Of a stretch of DNA of 64,000 bases, positions 62,638-64,000 are shown in pieces (the stretch's first letter is position 1; each line of letters starts with the position of its first letter). The DNA is taken from assembly GCF_004000275.1 (NCBI RefSeq), contig NZ_RCIP01000001.1:922749-986748 (forward strand), in the 5' to 3' direction. The notes under the pieces were generated by a model. That model searched no databases and had not been told where the DNA came from. It saw only the letters and a program-made list of their open reading frames with translations. The position numbers were made by a program, and so were the translations under genes. This DNA is from Saccharospirillum alexandrii (lineage in GTDB: Bacteria > Pseudomonadota > Gammaproteobacteria > Pseudomonadales > Natronospirillaceae).

Positions 62638-64000
62638 TTAATTGTCGCCCTGCGGGCGCAAACCCCCATCCAGGCGACCTTCAAACAAATCGTCTACTGT
62701 AGGCGGCAAATAACGATCGTCTACATGATCCATGGTCTGAATGCGTACATCCCATATGCCATCCATACGGCGTGCTCTCAGATCTTCATCGCCATCCACT
62801 ATGATCGTTGGGCGGATAATGACCATTAAATTGGTTTTTTGACGTTCGGTCGAGGTACTTTTAAACAGGTGGCCCAAGATCGGGATCCGCCCCAATACCG
62901 GAACACGGCTTTCACGCTCTATCAGGGTGTCGTCTATTAACCCACCCAAAACGATGGTACGACCATCGCCAATCAACACTTCCGTTTTGACTTGTCGCTT
63001 GTCAGTAATGATGTCTACAGCACCGAAGGTGTTGTTGCCTGAAATGGATTCGACCACCTGGTCGACCTCCAAACGCACCGAGCCATCTTGCTGAACATGA
63101 GGTATCACTGTCAGCGTGGTACCGACATCCTGGCGCTCAATAACAAACGGGTTATCGTCACTGCCGTTACCACCTGTTTTGAAGGGCACCGAGCTACCGA
63201 CGGTGATAAAGGCCTCGCTGTTATCCAACGTCATGACGCTTGGCGTCGACAACAAATTGGTGTTCGACTGGGATTCAATCGCCTGAATAATGGCTGCAAA
63301 ATTAGGGGTATCACTGATGGGGTCAACCAACCCCAGGAAAGCACCGTTCGGCAAAGCACCTACGTTTTGACTCGCCGCACCAGCTACCACACTGGGTAAG
63401 GAGGAAATCGCACCGTCAATACCCAGATTGGTGCTACCAAAGGGCACACCATCGCTCACGCGCTCAGGGTTGGTCGCCCATTGAATGCCCAGGGCATCAC
63501 TGACATTACCATTCACTTCAACGATAGCGGCTTCAATCAACACCTGTTTACGACGCACGTCCAGTTGGCGAATGATGCTTTCAATTTCGGTCATGACCGA
63601 AGGCTCGGCCCGCACAACCAAGGCGTTCAAATCTTCGTCGGCAAGTATGTTGACTGGACCCGCAGGTGGCGCTGTTTGGCCATTGGAGCCTGTCTGAGCG
63701 GTACCTCCGGTAAACCCTTTGAGCAACTCGGCCATCCGTGCGGCGTCGGCATTATTCAAGAAGATAACCTTCGAGGCACTGTTCTCCTGGGCGGGAATAT
63801 CGAGCTCGCGGATCAGGGCGATAATCTGTGCCCGGGCATCGGCTTCGCCCTTGATGATGATGCGATTACTGCGTTCATCGCCAACGAGGTGTACGCTGCG
63901 CAAGCCACGTACATCACCGCCCTGCTGCGCCCCGGAAGTGACCGGCGTTGGTGCAACGCGCTCTAGCAGAGTAATCACATTGCCCACCCAGGCGTGTTCG
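62638..64000 (-). CDS. gspD: Type II secretion secretin GspD, C-terminal part (runs off the right edge)
   Basis: Outer-membrane secretin ring of the general secretion pathway. About 454 residues are visible, without the start. The upstream part contains N-domain repeats (LRSVHLVGDERSNRIIIKG, VNILADEDLNALVVRAEPS). The secretin core follows (VEAAIVEVNG-like IEAAIVEVNGNVSDALG; SNTNLLSTPSVMTLDNSEAFITVGSSVPF; RIPILGHLFKSTSTERQKTNLMVIIRPTII). A C-terminal tail of about 50 residues follows the core and may be the S-domain. No other gsp gene is visible, so it is either last in its operon or alone. Confidence 0.92.
   Translation of the reverse strand, partial: EHAWVGNVITLLERVAPTPVTSGAQQGGDVRGLRSVHLVGDERSNRIIIKGEADARAQIIALIRELDIPAQENSASKVIFLNNADAARMAELLKGFTGGTAQTGSNGQTAPPAGPVNILADEDLNALVVRAEPSVMTEIESIIRQLDVRRKQVLIEAAIVEVNGNVSDALGIQWATNPERVSDGVPFGSTNLGIDGAISSLPSVVAGAASQNVGALPNGAFLGLVDPISDTPNFAAIIQAIESQSNTNLLSTPSVMTLDNSEAFITVGSSVPFKTGGNGSDDNPFVIERQDVGTTLTVIPHVQQDGSVRLEVDQVVESISGNNTFGAVDIITDKRQVKTEVLIGDGRTIVLGGLIDDTLIERESRVPVLGRIPILGHLFKSTSTERQKTNLMVIIRPTIIVDGDEDLRARRMDGIWDVRIQTMDHVDDRYLPPTVDDLFEGRLDGGLRPQGDN

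Overview
The window looks like the chromosome of a marine, Oceanospirillales-type gammaproteobacterium (Saccharospirillum or Reinekea relatives are a reasonable guess). This rests on MsbA, an RsxABCDGE-Nth block, MetG and Mrp/ApbC back to back, a Wzx/Wzy/Wzz/WaaL O-antigen system under RfaH, and a type II secretion secretin. Base composition is GC-rich in the housekeeping parts and clearly AT-rich from about 16.9 to 25 kb, where the variable O-antigen genes sit. No species can be assigned from the sequence alone.

Layout. 1-5131 (-): a tightly overlapping operon that runs into msbA and holds two CX5R phosphatases, a TupA-type ATP-grasp protein, a Stealth sugar-phosphate transferase and a YrbL-like kinase. 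5274-12316: a kinase/glycosidase fusion, a BrnT/BrnA toxin-antitoxin pair, a pyruvyl-transferase-like protein, an MptE-like protein and two glycosyltransferases. 12475-15237 (+): an O-antigen ligase-like protein and the initiating sugar-phosphate transferase. 15300-16868: an IS3-family element nested in the remnant of another IS3-type element. 16886-26860 (-): the O-antigen operon (MarR-type regulator, RmlB, RmlA, FdtA, acetyltransferase, FdtB-like transaminase, Wzx, GT2, Wzy, PssD/PssE, GT2). Its promoter and a JUMPStart/ops element lie at 27.1 kb, and its probable reader, RfaH, is encoded at 35.6-36.2 kb. 27368-30158 (-): accessory genes (beta-CASP nuclease, four-helix-bundle protein, HepT/MntA pair) separated by heptamer repeat arrays. 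30450-34236: a toxin-like mosaic protein and an exported FGE/SUMF1-like protein. 34479-45322: nucleotide-sugar genes (UDP-GlcA 4-epimerase-like, ManC, Ugd), RfaH, Wzz, MetG, Mrp and an EamA transporter. 45475-51572: rsxABCDGE-nth. 51624-64000: DegV, an XRE/DUF4062 pair, two Nudix proteins, DUF3135, an aldehyde dehydrogenase, Ppc, Adk, tRNA-Ser, a YqfO-like protein and the C-terminal part of GspD.

How the genes work together. Ugd, the epimerase, ManC, RmlA/B and FdtA/B supply activated sugars. The initiating transferase and the glycosyltransferases build a repeat unit on undecaprenyl phosphate. Wzx flips it, Wzy polymerises it under Wzz control, and a WaaL-type ligase joins it to a lipid A-core that MsbA exports. 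The first 12 kb probably modify core or surface glycans, with an emphasis on phosphate.

Most unusual signal. Two families of short tandem repeats fill many intergenic spaces. One has a 7-bp unit (K-AGCT-NN), the other a 17-bp unit (about GACGCRRAACAYNAANN). Both usually occur as convergent half-arrays (-> <-). They bracket small toxin-like or accessory genes (four-helix-bundle protein, HepT/MntA, BrnT/BrnA). They end at ribosome-binding sites on one side and run into stop codons on the other. No known feature type in this window explains them. The best candidate for an undescribed system is the 27-30.4 kb segment, where a four-helix-bundle (bIVP/Avd-like) gene sits between two heptamer arrays.
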